A stretch of 64,000 nucleotides of DNA from Margaritifera margaritifera (Eukaryota > Mollusca > Bivalvia > Unionida > Margaritiferidae): contig JAQPZY010001549.1 of assembly GCA_029931535.1 (NCBI GenBank), positions 2,627,001 through 2,691,000 of the forward strand. Direction: 5' to 3'. Below the pieces are notes generated by a model. It saw only the letters and a program-made list of their open reading frames with translations, did no database searches and was not told the DNA's origin. This document shows, in pieces, positions 35,510-49,170 of the stretch. The translations under genes were made by a program, and so were the position numbers. The stretch's first letter is position 1, and each line of letters opens with the position of its first letter.

Positions 35510-36650
35510 ACATTTACCCTGGTATATATAAATGGCAAACTAATCCACAGATCGACGCAAATAGTATTCTAAAAGAATTTATGAAGATATCAGAGTCTAG
35601 AATTAATCTAACAGACCAGTGGAATGTGAAACGTCCCAGAAAAGATTAAATTATTGTGATGCTTAACTGCATCATACAGATTTGCTGAAGAGGCTCAAAA
35701 AATGTTATATGATGTTTCAAACAAGTATCTGGAGCATATTGCTAAATTAATCAACTTAGGAATTATCTTGGAAAAACAGCGATGCCTACATGGAGAAAAA
35801 TATAACAAGTAACACGAAAAACATTATTTGATATTTTGCAAGAAAAAATAAAGTCGCTAGCGTTGACTAGACCACCTAGTACAGATAGTAAAACGAGCAA
35901 CTACTATAAACCGAAACATCAAGCGAATATTGTAGTAGTAGCGAATATCACCAAGAACAAATTAGTTAGAGAAATACTTTTGGTATTATAATATAGTAAA
36001 ATGTTCAGACAAATGAATAATGAATAATAATATAAGGCGCGAGAATTCCGCACTTTCTATAGACTTCTTAAACATAAAAATCAATGGGAAAAACATGTAC
36101 AAAATGATGAACGGAACATGCAAGAAAAACAAATGGTTGAGTGTAAAATGACTATTATAAAGATGTCAGTTGATGAGAAGCACAGACGCCTGAAGCTACG
36201 TACGCCATCAATCAAAATCATTGATGATTATATCTATGAAAATACAGATGATTATGTCTATTAGAGAATTCAATTTGTAAATATATCAGAAGGTCAATGG
36301 CATTAGGACGAAATCAATTCAAAGGTGTATGACTTGGAAAAAGTAAATCACATTTGCTCGCGTTACTTGATTGCCCGGGTGCTCGACCATATCTCAAATG
36401 TGGTATCCGAGTAAAGTCTTGTAATCAGCTCTGCCGGCCGTGCGGATCTGTTCGCGAGTATGTGCAACAGCAATATAGCCTATTGTGGAAATACCCGACT
36501 TTAACACGCCCGGCGACGTTGTTGAAAACGACACAGAAGTATATGAAATAATAGCCAGGTTTGAGGCAATTTCCTTTTCCAAGCCCGGTAAAGTAATAAT
36601 TCTTAAACAATTTATTGACAGAATTTGCAACTAAACAAATATTTTCCTTA
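35510..36650 (+). pseudogene. Relic coding frames upstream of PolB fragment, unrecognised
   Basis: The + strand reads plausibly in pieces: around 35670-35760 (EEAQKMLYDVSNKYLEHIAK), 36040-36260 (a Lys/Arg-rich stretch with IIDDYIYENTDDYVY) and 36497-36632 (NTPGDVVENDTEVYEIIARF). They are separated by stops and frameshifts. They probably belong to the same element as the PolB fragment. No domain named. Confidence 0.4.
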
Positions 36651-36899
36651 TATAACAGTGTGCAGACTGTAAGTTAACTAACACAACTCTCGCAACAGCG
36701 TCGTATACTAAAAGCTGACATACTTGCGTTCTTAGGACCCGTAACTGAGTCACAACCGGTTGAGCAACAACCGCAACAACCAGTTACCCCGGCAACATAA
36801 ACCGTGCGACACATGAGACAATCCACGAGCGAGCAGAACATAAAATACCAAGAGGCGCATGAAAAGCTGACATACTTACGTTATTAGGTATCGTAGTCG

Positions 36900-37835
36900 A
36901 ACCGCGCCAGACCGTGAGGCAGCTTCGTGGAACAGGAGCGCGATTCAATATTAGAATACCTCTACGAGTCAAGCGTGAGGAAATTGTAAATATTGTCCAA
37001 AATGAACAAAACCGTCGACGCGATGCAGCTACTATCGCCGATGAGGCAATCGAGTATGTTCGTGAAAAAGATCGCCGTCGTATCGCCGCAGGGGCTGCGT
37101 ATATTCATGAACAAAAGTACCTGAGGTTAAGTCTCGCAAGCTTAAGGGTGATCATAAAGAGTATCATGCAATTATTCCAAACACGTACGCGCCAAGCAAA
37201 GACATTATAAAACATTTTTCGAATATGCGCCCGGAAATCGTATCGATGTTACCATGCTCTGGCACCCCCAGTATTAAAGCGGTTATTATCGTCCAGACAC
37301 CAAGGCTATCAATGAAGCAATCGATAAAGGTATTGAAACGATTATCCACACGTTAGAAAAATCCACCAACACCGGTTCGGGAAAAGATTATCCACAAGTA
37401 CGGAAGTTCAGCTGCATATGTCCCCAAACATGTCATTTTGCGGATCGAATTATATACCAACGCCAAATATGTTCCGCCACGATCAGTAATAAATGTCAAA
37501 AACTATGACAAGAGATGAGTTGAATCGGCACTCCCGTCCGCGTTACATTCCGCTCGTGACAATCAAGATCAGCCGCGACAATACCAGCAATATTTGGATG
37601 AACTCAGTTTTGGTAACATGAATTTCCGGTAGAGGTTACCGAGTCTACACTGAACAAGTTTGAAGAACTTAACCCGGGTATCGCTGTTAACGTCTTCGCA
37701 TGGATCAAAAACTTGTATTCGCTTGCACAATCCCCACATATACAAAACAAAGATTCGCATGGACAGACCGAAATTGATCTGCTGTTGATAAGAGGCATGA
37801 ATGGTTCAGATTCGTTATCGAGTGCGCCTAGATGA
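36900..37835 (+). pseudogene. Polinton-type PolB N-terminal region, frameshifted
   Basis: Fragment of the N-terminal region of the protein-primed family B DNA polymerase found in Polinton/Maverick and adintovirus-like elements. In-frame pieces visible in order are INEAIDKGIETIIHTLEKS (37305-), SVINVKNYDKR (37481-), QQYLDELSFGNMNF (37584-), and FEELNPGIAVNVFAW followed by EIDLLLIRG (37659-37795). Each lies in a different frame from the next or is parted by a stop, showing several small indels. No palm-domain catalytic motifs follow, so the gene is also truncated at its 3' end. GC content from 36.35 to 37.83 kb is clearly higher than in the flanking AT-rich DNA. An upstream Arg-rich frame (36914-37130) may be its start. 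Confidence 0.65.
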
Positions 37836-37861
37836 ATTTAAGGATAAATAATTCCATTGAC

Positions 37862-38110
37862 TTACTGTTTTCCCTCATGTACATTTAACTCATATTGATC
37901 TTTGTAAGTAGGATTTTCATCATAACAGTAGTCATGGCGCATATATATGCCATCAAGCTGATTGACTATAAAACGGATTTCCAGGACCACAGTATTTGTA
38001 AGACGGCGGCGTCGGACAACCCTTTCGCAATAATGGCATGAAAGCCTTATGTGTGTCCAGTTTACAGCCTTTTTGATGGTGACATCTTGGCTCTCTAGCA
38101 TTAATATCAC
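37862..38110 (-). pseudogene. PLA2-like small protein of the Polinton-like relic
   Basis: Minus frame of 82 codons. It contains a CHYC pair and then NQLDGIYMRHDYCYDEN, which resembles the His-Asp-x-x-Tyr active-site helix of phospholipase A2-type domains found in some virus-like invertebrate elements and parvovirus capsid proteins. The calcium-loop glycines upstream are not evident. It lies tail to tail with the PolB fragment. The call is tentative. Confidence 0.4.
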
Positions 38111-38815
38111 TCAATTACCTTTCATAATACTTCTGCCATTGTTTGTTCTTTTCTTTTAGTTTTTTGTTATTTTTTATTTTTTGTGATTAACTACATTTTT
38201 TGTATTGATTTCTTTTCTACATCTCAAACAACACGATTTCATATTGATATAACTATATTACATAGTGTTGGTCAGGAACTTGTTTCTTTTTATCAGATAT
38301 TGTGCATAATCCTTCGATGATATTTATACCACTTTTAGTTTTCATTATAACTTGATTGTTTGTTTGTGTCTGTTTCTTGCATTTCAAACAATATTATTTC
38401 ATTATAAAATTATATTACATAATTTCTTGCAAATTGCTTTTTAATTTTTCATAAAAAAATAGCTTTCTAAATTTAATGATATATTAATTGGTTACTCACC
38501 TTCATGACGATAGATTGTACAATACACACAATAAGATCCACATATAACTGAATCAATATGTTCTGTGTGCGTACTATTATAAATAATTGTCTTTTTCTTT
38601 GTATCATATAATTTTGATTAAATCACTTTGGGCAAGCCAAACGAATCAAAATATTTAATATTATTTTAGGATCATTATAATTTGCAACCCAATGTGTGCC
38701 ATTTCCTTCAAAATAGTCTTTAACATTCATGCCTTTATTTGGGCTTATACTTTTTTGGTAATTGTTTATATTATTGTTTTTATTAAGATTTCAATCTGTA
38801 AATTTGTAAGAGGAT
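38111..38815. other. No recognisable gene
   Basis: Very AT-rich sequence between element relics. No convincing frame on either strand. Confidence 0.5.
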
Positions 38816-38819
38816 CTAA

Positions 38820-39017
38820 ATGGGGGTATTGTTCCTGGTAAGAAAAAGCTCTTTCGCTATTTTAGTACATATACCACTAGTCCCTGATAATGTTAATCCT
38901 CTACTTAAAATGTCAGGAATCATTACCCCTGCTAAATCAACCAGCAACATGCCAATAAACCCACTCGGCTTTCTCTATTTTAATTGTGCACGTGAACGTT
39001 TTAGATCAAGACCGTGA
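38820..39017 (-). pseudogene. Small hydrophobic protein-like relic
   Basis: The minus frame reads RKPSGFIGMLLVDLAGVMIP, then LTLSGTSG and ELFLTRNNTPI. Short proteins with a Gly-Phe-x-Gly hydrophobic centre and a polar tail are often encoded beside the capsid gene in Polinton/adintovirus-like elements. Support is by position and general pattern only. Confidence 0.3.
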
Positions 39018-39225
39018 TTTTGTTTATTTCTGCTTTGATACTACGCTTTATTTGCGTGTTGTCAACCTCAGTTTATCACTCCCATATAATCGAAATGCAA
39101 CCTGGTGAGGTGATTATTCCTTTGTAGCCTCTTGTAATTTATCTACTTGATGCTGTGTTAAGCTCAAACCGAATGAAAATGTATTGCACCTTCTATTTTT
39201 ATATCATATCAAATACAAAAAATTT

Positions 39226-40920
39226 TAATTCCTACCTTGTTTCTTTCTAAAATCAACCCCAGTTCTGACATTCTGTGCTGCCCCCGTGATAGAACCACAT
39301 GCGGACGCTAAACGTAATGTAGGAAGAACCTAATATAGGTAATATATATGGTATAACTGATTGTATACACGGTACAATAGCACCAATACAATTTTTGTGA
39401 TATGTTAACTTACTTAATTAGGGATAATATTAGCTTTATACAAAATCATACTACCTTAGCTGTTTTTTCATAAATAATTTTCATCTGTACCACCATAAAA
39501 TTGTCTTGGTTTATATATTAGTTATATTGCTTCATGTATTGGTATAAACTCTGACAATACTATCTTTCTGATGATTTAAATATAAACCTGTTACTTTAAT
39601 CATGGTCTAATATTATATAGTTATATAAAACTATTCGACTTGCCATCAACAGTATTCATACTTATATATCTAAAATTCAACACAACACAGTATACTTGAT
39701 ATGGTGCAGCTGCTCCTGTAAACTTAAAATCGCCTCCAAATTGCCATGTTATTTCAATATCTGATGAACTATTAAATCATTGCTCGTTGTGTTTTGATAC
39801 ATTAAAATGAAATATTGGATACAATGTTGAAAAACCGGCTATATTGATTGAACTTCCCAAGTTAATATACTGATATGTAATAACTGCTTCTTGAAACATC
39901 ATATACGCACGGCTCACTTATACATTTTTCAGATTAAAAAAAACATTGTAAGGCTCCCTCTGGATATATAACCGAATTTATTCTCACGTATATTTGCATT
40001 AAATTAGTGTTCTCAAAAATCATGATTTTTGAGTCTGAGCATTAGTTCTGCAAGCTGCTTGCAATGCAACAAATATATGTCTTGGAAGTTGCTTGATCGC
40101 ATTTGTTGCTAGTCTCCTTGTTGATGAGAGCTCGTGTGCATTAGATTCTTGTCTGTACACACGCATTTGCCCCAGTAAAATATGTTAGTATATCCAGTTA
40201 CCAATCATGAATCAATATTAGCTTGTACTTTTATATTGGACTCAACTTTTGGCATCCACAATGAGATATGCTGATCATCAGCAACAACAGCAGCATCTTT
40301 TAAAATAATATAATTGTTCTGTGAACGATCTAATATTAGTGCATGTTTAATCCCTCTTGCTGTTGTCTCTACATCTCTATAACAAGTAAAAACAGTGGAT
40401 AATGGTACGAACTTACTTATTTGTTTGTCAGCTGTTAGTAAAGATTGTGTCTTTGCAGAACCAGTGTTATAAATAGGGTTTCATTTACCAGCATTCAGAG
40501 CTGCCCTAAACTTTCCTCCTTTGGCTTTTGTACCGTCGGCAACTGTTGCACCTGAAATTATTTCTGTACCAGCCTTGAACTCATTATTACTAGCAGTACC
40601 TCTACTGCTATATTTGAACCAAAACATATTCGATGCAGTAAAAGAATCATAATCGTCTCAAAATGATACTAAATGCATTATTGTACTAGCATGGAGCAAA
40701 TATAATGATATACCTTCTAGAATTTGGTCTTGTAAAAGAGATTGTACTGACGTAAATAATGACCAGCTATTTTTAACTAATGTTACCTTAGCAATTGCAT
40801 TAAAATTTGTATCATTAAGTTTAATCATTTTTCCACGAATCTCAAGAATGGATTTATGTGGTAACAGAGCATATCTATAACTCACGTTTTGACGATAATT
40901 TCATTGCTATCCATGTTGGT
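39226..40920 (-). pseudogene. Major-capsid-like protein of Polinton-like element, degenerate
   Basis: Minus frame pieces in order: ALLPHKSILEIRGKMIKLND and NSWSLFTSVQSLLQDQILEG (40870-40690); GGKFRAALNAGK (40525-40490); GIKHALILDRSQNNYIILKD (40355-40295) with the parallel WMPKVESNIKVQANID; and, near the C-terminus, AGFSTLYPIFHFNVSKHNEQ and SSDIEITWQFGG (39845-39740). The layout of a strand-rich protein with NSWSLF early and FHFNVSKH late fits double-jelly-roll capsid-type proteins of Polinton/adintovirus-like elements. More than ten stops and frame changes make it dead. No reconstruction is given. Confidence 0.5.
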
Positions 40921-40936
40921 TTCACGTGGTAGATGC

Positions 40937-41185
40937 TCAATATACTCCATTATTATTACCATTGGATAATTCCTCTATAGTTTCTTTTATCTCTGGTGAT
41001 AGCTTTGATTTTCTACTTTTGTTAATAATCTTTTTCATAACATTACACCGTAATTGTCTTGCTTGTTCCTCAGAGCCTTCGATACCTTTTGTTGCAAGTT
41101 TTGATGCTATAGGTTTCATATCTGGTAATTTACTCAATACGACTTCACCTCCATTTAAAAAGACTTGTTTGATCGCATCAAACAC
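40937..41185 (-). pseudogene. Small Lys-rich protein upstream of capsid-like gene
   Basis: Minus frame of 82 codons with SKLATKGIEGSEEQARQL and KKIINKSRKSKLSPEIK. It ends a few bases before the capsid-like frame begins in another phase, consistent with adjacent genes of one element. A basic helical protein at this position could be a core or scaffold protein. Function not recognised. Confidence 0.4.
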
Positions 41186-41241
41186 ATTACCACATATGTT
41201 ACCACCAAGAAGTTTCTTTCGTCGATATTATTAAGAACATG

Positions 41242-41346
<105 letters not shown>

Positions 41347-43072
41347 CTTGCGTGCGTTTGTATTTGGTGCAAATGGAGGACATTCATGAGATTACACACT
41401 AACATACTGAGGATATGCCTCCAACCGAGGACTTCCTTGGTTGCTTCTACGAACAAGTTTTAGCCCAGAACAATGTAAAAACGTGATTTGCAGGTAGATC
41501 CCCTTGTACATACTGGCGATACACACGCCGGAAACTATGTCCTCGATTGCCCGGTGGAAAACTTGTAGAGAGATCTGCACTATCAAATTACAGGTTTCCC
41601 AAAAATAGTATCTTCCTTTAGATCCAAAAACATCAAATACCAATAACTTAGCTAAACTTGAATAATAAAAGCTGGTGCATATACTAGTCCTTGGTATTTG
41701 TCGTTAATATTGTATATATGTGAATGAATATAGATGGGAAGCTCAAGATACAATTCGTAATGTACATGTCCAATAAAAGTAAATTATTCCAAGACACTTC
41801 ATACATAAGAAGTACCTGAAACTGCTATTGAACATACATAAAAATTCCTTGTAGTGTTGTCCCAAAATTGCGTTATTATCCTACCTGACTGTAAAGTCAA
41901 AACGCCTTGTTTGCGGTGAGTTTTCAGACATATAGAGCTATTGAAAAGAAACCCTTCATATGCAACATTTGTATTATTCACTGAACTGTATCCGCTCCTA
42001 TTACATAATTTGCATACTTAGAGTTCAAAACAGGCGAGAATGGTCGTGCATCTCATGACAGATCCTGTTATAGTGATATCTAATTACGACAAAGCGACTT
42101 TGGAAGTTACGTGCATATAACTTCAGTAGATAGACAGATAGAAGTCAAACATTTATGATCAAGATCATCAGTCACAAAAGAAATCATTTTATTACAGAAA
42201 ATATGTCTTTCATCACCGAACTCTTTAGCATTGCAACAATATAAGCAAGCAATCATAAACTGATGTATGCATTTAATGTGCTTTTATACGTAAATGCCTG
42301 CTTCAAGTAGTGATTTGATGACTTTGATTTACAGATCATGGATTATGCTTGTATCCATAGTTCTGTTGTGAAGGTTGTCTCATTAAAACAATACACACTA
42401 TATAAATACCAAACACAATCTGTACACGAGTTCGGTGGTGTCAATAAGGTATTGTGACATTTTATTTGCTTTTTCAAAAGGACTATATTGAATAATGGCC
42501 GTTTTCTGCCCCCTCTCCAATTTTCTTTATTTGGCATCTATTACAAGTATGAGGTGGTTTGTTTTATTTTCTGACATAAGTTTTGTGTTCTCATGCTGGT
42601 TGCCATGGAAACTGTGTGTTAAAATATATCCAACAAGACAACTTTTTCATCTTTTCCATGTATTTCTCATTGATACTGTATTTTCATCAACTAGTCACTA
42701 AATTTAAAATTACATTATGTATTTGTATTTTTATTCTGGTATAAAGTTGCAGAAAATAAGGTTTTAATTTGTTAAAAATAATAACCGAAATAAATGCTTG
42801 TAACCCATGACGAATATATCTCACTTACAAGTCAACATAAAACTGTTCTAAGTTCCGTTGCAGAAATAAGACAGTCATTGAACAAATCAAAAACTGTGTC
42901 TGTTTGAAATATTGTTTAATATTGTTGGCTGATATGATTGATAATGATGCCTTTAGAGGCTTCTGAGTTCTCTTGTTCACCGAAAATATTGGTGCTTGTC
43001 CCTTGTTCCTGAAAACTAAAGATGTTCTGTTTACAATATGTTTTCTTAATTGTGTGGCAATGTACACATGCA

Positions 43073-43124
<52 letters not shown>

Positions 43125-44880
43125 CGCAAAAGTGTTCACAAAACATTTTCATGGTTGATCTGTCTCCTCAATCTTGAAAATGAATGCCAATATTCATTAG
43201 CTTGTTTGAAAAAATACCCCTGGACTGGTTTCTCCAGTATTTAAAAGTTTTTCAAAAACTCTTTCAAAACGTATATTTATTGGTACATGAATCTAATAAC
43301 AAGACATATGTAATATTTGTTGTTACTACAGATTAGTATTGTTTGGTTAAATTAGTAAAAAGATTATCAAAAGATACAAAGTTTAAACATTTTAATTACC
43401 CATTCCATCATCTAGATTGTTTCTTTTATTACACTATCGTTGAAAACTAAATAAATGGTCACTGTTCATTGAAATGAACTGTCCCTTCAAAATCTAGACA
43501 TTTAATCATATTAATTGCTGTCATAATTCATCCACTTAGTCCATATATCACAAGTTAATGTTTTAATTTTTTTGTTCCGTGTTCAGTTTCACTTTTATTC
43601 TGTTGTTTTTCTTGTTGCAAATATTGCATTGTAAAGTGTGATCTCCCCGCATTTACTCATTTTGATTTTTTTTATTTCGTGTTCAGTTTCACTTTTATCC
43701 TATTGTTTTGCTTTTGTTTTGTTTTGTTTCTTTTTTTTTGTTTTTTGTTTTTTTTTTGTGGTGTTTTTATTTATTTTATTTTTTTGGTTTGTTTGTTTGG
43801 GGTTTTTGTTGTTGTTTTTGTAAATATTGCTTTGTCAAGTGTGATTTCACAGCATTTACTCAATTGTTATCAGTGGTATGTATGGCAGTAAATGATATTG
43901 AATTGAATTTTGGCCTGCCTGTAAAACAATAATGATAATAATAAAATAAAATAAACGGCCACTGGATGTGGTATGGAGAAGAAAACTATATTTATATCAT
44001 AAATGATATATATTATGTATCTCTCTCTTTCTCTCTCTAATGATTACACATACACATACACACAGATGCACATGCTCACTGCTTTTACCTGTAACAACTT
44101 CAAAGCCACATCTGACAAATATACGCATATCAATATATTGATGCTAAGCGTTTAATAAAATTTTGAAGTATGTGAAAGAGGTTTCAGTAATAATAACATT
44201 AGACAATTGTGTGCACACATCTGCCATGTGTAATATAAAATGAAAAAGAAACACACACTACCCCAAATTATTTCTTTCTCTCTCGTATATGCATACACGG
44301 GGACATCTATCTAATACGGTATTTAAATTCGTTCATTTTCTTTGAGAAAGTTTTTAAAGTCATATGGTTAGCATACATGGCGTTCCTCTCCAAATCAAAC
44401 AGTTTTATCATAAAGGTCGAGCAAAACTACTGTCATCAGTATCCTAAAAGTATCAAACAGTTTTCTGTATCTTTTTCTGACACGGCAGTTGATTACTTTT
44501 GCATAGCTAAATTTGTAAGCTTTTATTTTTTTTTATATTTTTTTTTACCTTTTTTTAACAGTTATTCCTCATATTCATGTACATTATTGGTGTTAGTTTG
44601 GGTTTTAGATCTTGTCAATTACATCACATTAGGTAATCATATTTCGTGCCTTCGCTAAAATAAAAAAGTGCAACTGGAACAACTTTATAAAACACACTGA
44701 CAGCGAGACCATTCAAAACATGAATTATAAGGACATTCCTAACTTCAAGACTGGATGTGATGTTTATATGTATTGCGGGTACACTGATATTGAGAACGCA
44801 CTATATAGCTGGCATTTATTTCACTCCAGGACATTGCATCATTCTGAATGGAATAATACCCAGTTTGGTTCCGTTGGGTG
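41347..44880. other. No recognisable gene; simple repeats
   Basis: AT-rich sequence. It holds a (CA)n array at 43077-43123, a T/G-rich low-complexity run at 43720-43820 and a short CT array near 44020-44038. A ~200-bp tandem duplication lies at 43575-43865: cgtgttcagtttcactttta occurs at 43578 and 43678, and aaatattgc-ttgt-aagtgtgat at 43618 and 43821. Open frames over the T-rich run are artefacts. Confidence 0.55.
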
Positions 44881-45039
44881 TTTTACGGCAAAGCAACACA
44901 AGTAGGTTATTTAGTGTCGAGGCAACTAGAGATAAAGTGCTTTGCTCAGGACACACCAATCTAAACCAATGGCAGGATTCAGACCCGCAGCCTTTCGGTA
45001 GCGACTCCGAAAGTCTAACGACTGAGTCACCGCGGCTCC
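44881..45039 (-). mobile_element. tRNA-headed SINE, copy 3
   Basis: Complete-looking copy. Read on the minus strand it has gccgcggtgactcagtcgtt (box A-like), gcgggtctgaatcc (box B-like), then ggtgtgtcctgagcaaagca and the gttgcctcgacactaaataa body. Same family and orientation as copies at 22.0, 30.8 and 49.1 kb. Confidence 0.8.
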
Positions 45040-48000
45040 TAAAATCTAACCAGTACAATTATTTATTTACAAAAAGTCACAACGATCTACAGAATGAAAC
45101 ATGTATCACTTGTGACATTATACAAAAGCTCCTTTAAAATGCACAGGTAAAATTATAATTTTTTCCTTTATTGTTTGTAATTTAAGCATCGATAAGTAAA
45201 GACCTACCCCTATTAATAGTTACTACCGAACAACTTCGCCTTGACATGTTAATTCACAACAAATGTGCTTTTCCTTTAAAATTATATGTATGTTTATGCA
45301 GATAACAATTTTCCTTTTAATTAATGTCTCTTCTCTCTCTAAGGTACACAATAGTTTCATAAAAAGAAAAGGATTTACGTTAATTTTTCTCAGACACAGT
45401 CTAACGCTTATTGACCAATATTGAATCGGCAGAAAGAGTACATTGATTGTGCACAAACTGATTGTGCAGACTCTGTGCACATAACATTTTCTTAAAAGTT
45501 TTTGGGATTGATTATTTTTTTAAACTAGAAGTTATATCACAATAAAATGATACAATATGCGTGAGATTTATATATGCAACAAGAAAAAGCTTATAAATCA
45601 TGTTATTTACACCTAAGTGCTGGAGTTGGTTTATGCTGGAGTTGGTTTATGTAAGTCACCTATCACTTGAATCTTCAACTGTAAGCCTTTTAACTTAAAT
45701 TGACTATACAGGGATTTGTTTTTGCTTTAGCACCTCAGATGTTTTGATACTGCAAAGACCTTATTTCTTGACCAACTTGCACATGAATAACAAAGCCTAG
45801 ACAATTAAATGTATCAAAATGCAAATGAACGTATTATGCATTATTACATTTTATGTTAGCATGTATATTGTAGTTTTCTTGCTTTGGCTTTGTGAAAAAA
45901 AAGCTATTACTGTGTTTTAAAAATATCAAGATTATCCCTTTTCTACTTTCATTTTTTTTATTTTTGACGAACTTTTAATATTAGTCTGGAAAGTAAGCAT
46001 ACAAGCATCATACTTTAAAAATGAAATCCGGATATTGGTCTGAAGTATAAATATATTATATGTTTATACTTATTTACATACTTTTAATTATTCATAAATG
46101 AGTGAACGAGAAACTTTAGTTTGAGAATGTAATAGTGCGAGTTAGCTCATTTTACAGAAGTGTTTATTTGCTATTCTGCTTGTACAATATTCCCATCCTT
46201 AAGCTGCCGAAAAGTGGAAGAACAAATTATATAAGACTGGTAATTTCCTTTCAGTGCTAAACTGACACTCCAGACTGATCAGGAGGGATTTGAAATAACG
46301 TTTCAATAGTTACGCACTGAGACAAACGTTTGCTCATGAACAGTTCCCAAAAAGTACAATAGAGGTGAATTTAACAGGTTTGTCTGCATTTTACGGTGCC
46401 TACTAGTGCAGTATAGATGAAACAAGTATTAAATTGTTACACGAATCTTCAGGAAGTTGTCTCTTTGGTAACTAAAGTGTATTTCAATATAGTTATTGTA
46501 CTGACATATACAATTATGTGCACACCATTGAACGATTAAAGACTCGCAAAAGATTGAACTAATCAACGTATTTCATAAATTTCTTTTGAAATAATCTCAA
46601 ATGTAAGATTATCATATATGTATCACATGACAAAATATACCGATATTACTCGATACATACAGTTATACATACAGTTACCCCATACAGTTACACTGATCTC
46701 AAAGGACCTCAGTTTTAGGTAAAAGCATGACAGCAACCAGGCGTTATCGAGGTGAAAAGATGCCGGGTGACACGACGAACTACACCCCGTGCAATATATA
46801 AATAACACGTGCCAACTTTGAAAGATACGATTTGGGGGTTTTATTGATTGATTTATCGGAACTCTCTGACAACCAGAATGTAATTACCGATTACATATCT
46901 CGCCTCTACGAAGCTTTTCGTAGTCTTCAGTTGCCATGCTGAAAATAAGTTGATGCCAATGTGATCTTGAGCTAAACAAATGTTGGCCATTGTGACAGGG
47001 CATAAAATATTTAAATCAATAAAGAACATTCCTTTCTGTGGTATCAAGCAGACGAACCATAACGAGTTCATAAAAACCAAAGGATATGTATGCTGGTGTA
47101 TTTTCTTCAAATCATTGTTAGTAAAATCAGCTTCAGAAACTATTATTATTCTCCATCCTAGAGGCCAGATTTTACGGGGCGGAAATCACAGACTGTCGGT
47201 ATCTTGGTGTGACAGCCAGTAAGACCACTGTTTCAAGAATTTTGTTCATGCATCAGTAAATATCTTGATTACTAACATAGATGCGTCCATTTATCAAGCT
47301 TCACAACTCTAAAATGAACTGAAAATATGAAATTAACTATAAACACAAAATCTCAACAAATTCGCATAAGCATGAAATATAAGTCAAATAGACCTCTTTT
47401 TGCAATAATGGTGATGTATTTGTCAAGATGCTTCCCTTCGTCAGGTTTCATGAGTCTAGGTAGGAACATCTCCATACAGCATGTCATAGCCCATGTGGTC
47501 ATGAGCTAAACACAACAACTTAACCAAAGCCAATAAAAGGTGAAATATAGGTCATTGTAACCTTTATTTATCTTAAGGGTGTGGTACCAATATAGGTACA
47601 GTGAAACCAATTAGATGTGTGTTTATCATGCAACGCGCCACCTAATAGTTTTCTGTATTGACACCTTTTTCTTAATCTGGTAGCGAAATGTAGCAAAGTA
47701 CAATTTATACTCGTAAGTCTTACTCTTCCACAATTTTCTCGAAAATGTCAAGATAAATAAATACATGGATTATATCAGAGTTCTAATTTCTCTTTTGATC
47801 TGATATTTCCGTGTTATCCATGTACTACAGTGGCATTACATTTTATCTTGGACTTCATATTTTTTCCTTCACATTGAAGTAAAGTCTTCATCTTACTTGA
47901 ATCTGAAACTTGTCAGTATTTCGTGTTTGTATTCGGTAATTTTGTTTAGCGATTCCTCTTTTTACATAATATTACCAATATCACCACTTACATTGCTTGT

Positions 48001-48985
48001 TGCTTTTTAAGAAAAAGAATAATCACTCGCAAAACAAAACTGTGCGAAATTGAGACCTATTTAGCAACGCTGTTAAATTATTATTTCCATGGCAATGTAC
48101 TCCTAGCTTTTATATAATACATGTAATGTAGGCCCAAAAGTTAAACAGGGGTCAAGTCAGCAGCGTACCTGAATTTGATCATTTTTATGCTATGCGTCAT
48201 ATATTGATGAACTGAAAATATTTTTATATCGAATTCTGCAGCGATATGATATGTTTTTTCATACAAACGTATCCGGAGGAAAACAAAAAGCAAACAAACA
48301 AAAAAACAAATAACCTTCTCTCGGATCGTTAACAAATGACAAATTATACGGTCAATTCTCACTGAAATAATATTTATTACAACGGAATATTCGGGTTCTG
48401 TCTGACAGTTGATGATATTCTCATTGACGTGTTTAATGGTAAATTTGATCTTTATCACGGAAGATTCAGGTTACGACTCCGACAGCAATTTCCCCGAAAC
48501 AAACATGCATATTTTCTTATACATTCTGTTTGCAACGACATTACCATTCCTTGTGATTTTACTTTTATCTTGAATATGTCAGGGAATAACATATGTTCAT
48601 GTCATTGTTAGAAAATGAGTTTAATATGTAGGAAAATGTGTATAAAATTGTGAAATAATTACGATAGTATCAAATATGAAGTATATAATATAGTTATTTC
48701 TGACTCATTCTTCTCACTGCTAGAAAAATGTAGTTTGCCAACGACCAGGCAAGGACCACTTTTCTAAATTAAGACATGATCCTTAAAACGACATATTCGT
48801 TAATGCGACAAAATGGCTGGACATGAGCTTGGTTGTTGTAACACGAACGTACTGTACTACAAAGAATATTAAATTTTCACCAAGCTGTTTAGGAGGATAC
48901 AGCGTTATAGACAGAGAGATGGAGGTCATCCCCGACTAATTTCTTAAAAAATTTATACAAATATTTCCAAGCAAAAATTATTTGA
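45040..48985. other. No recognisable gene
   Basis: AT-rich sequence with scattered short frames on both strands (for example 46853-47222 and 48141-48458), none of which shows a domain or splice-supported structure. A ctggagttggtttatg word is duplicated in tandem at 45620-45651. Confidence 0.5.
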
Positions 48986-49170
48986 TTTGGTTTGCTGTTT
49001 TACAGCACAGCAACACATATAGTTTATTTAGTGCTGAGGCAATTGGAATAAAGTGTCTTGCCCAGGGATATACCATGGTAGACAACCCTGAATAATCCAA
49101 TGGTAGGAATCGAACCTGTATAAGATTGGCCACAAGTCCGGCACACCAATTAATGAGCTATTGCGGCCCC
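48986..49170 (-). mobile_element. tRNA-headed SINE, copy 4
   Basis: Contains the body words gtttatttagtgctgaggca, aataaagtgtcttgccc and accatggt, and a degraded tRNA-like head (gaatcgaacct as a box B complement) ending at ttgcggcccc. Same orientation as the other copies. Confidence 0.8.

Noticed and set aside
43638..43932. Phe/Leu-rich frames suggesting a membrane protein
   Set aside because: They come from a T-rich low-complexity run open in three frames, so the hydrophobicity is a composition artefact.
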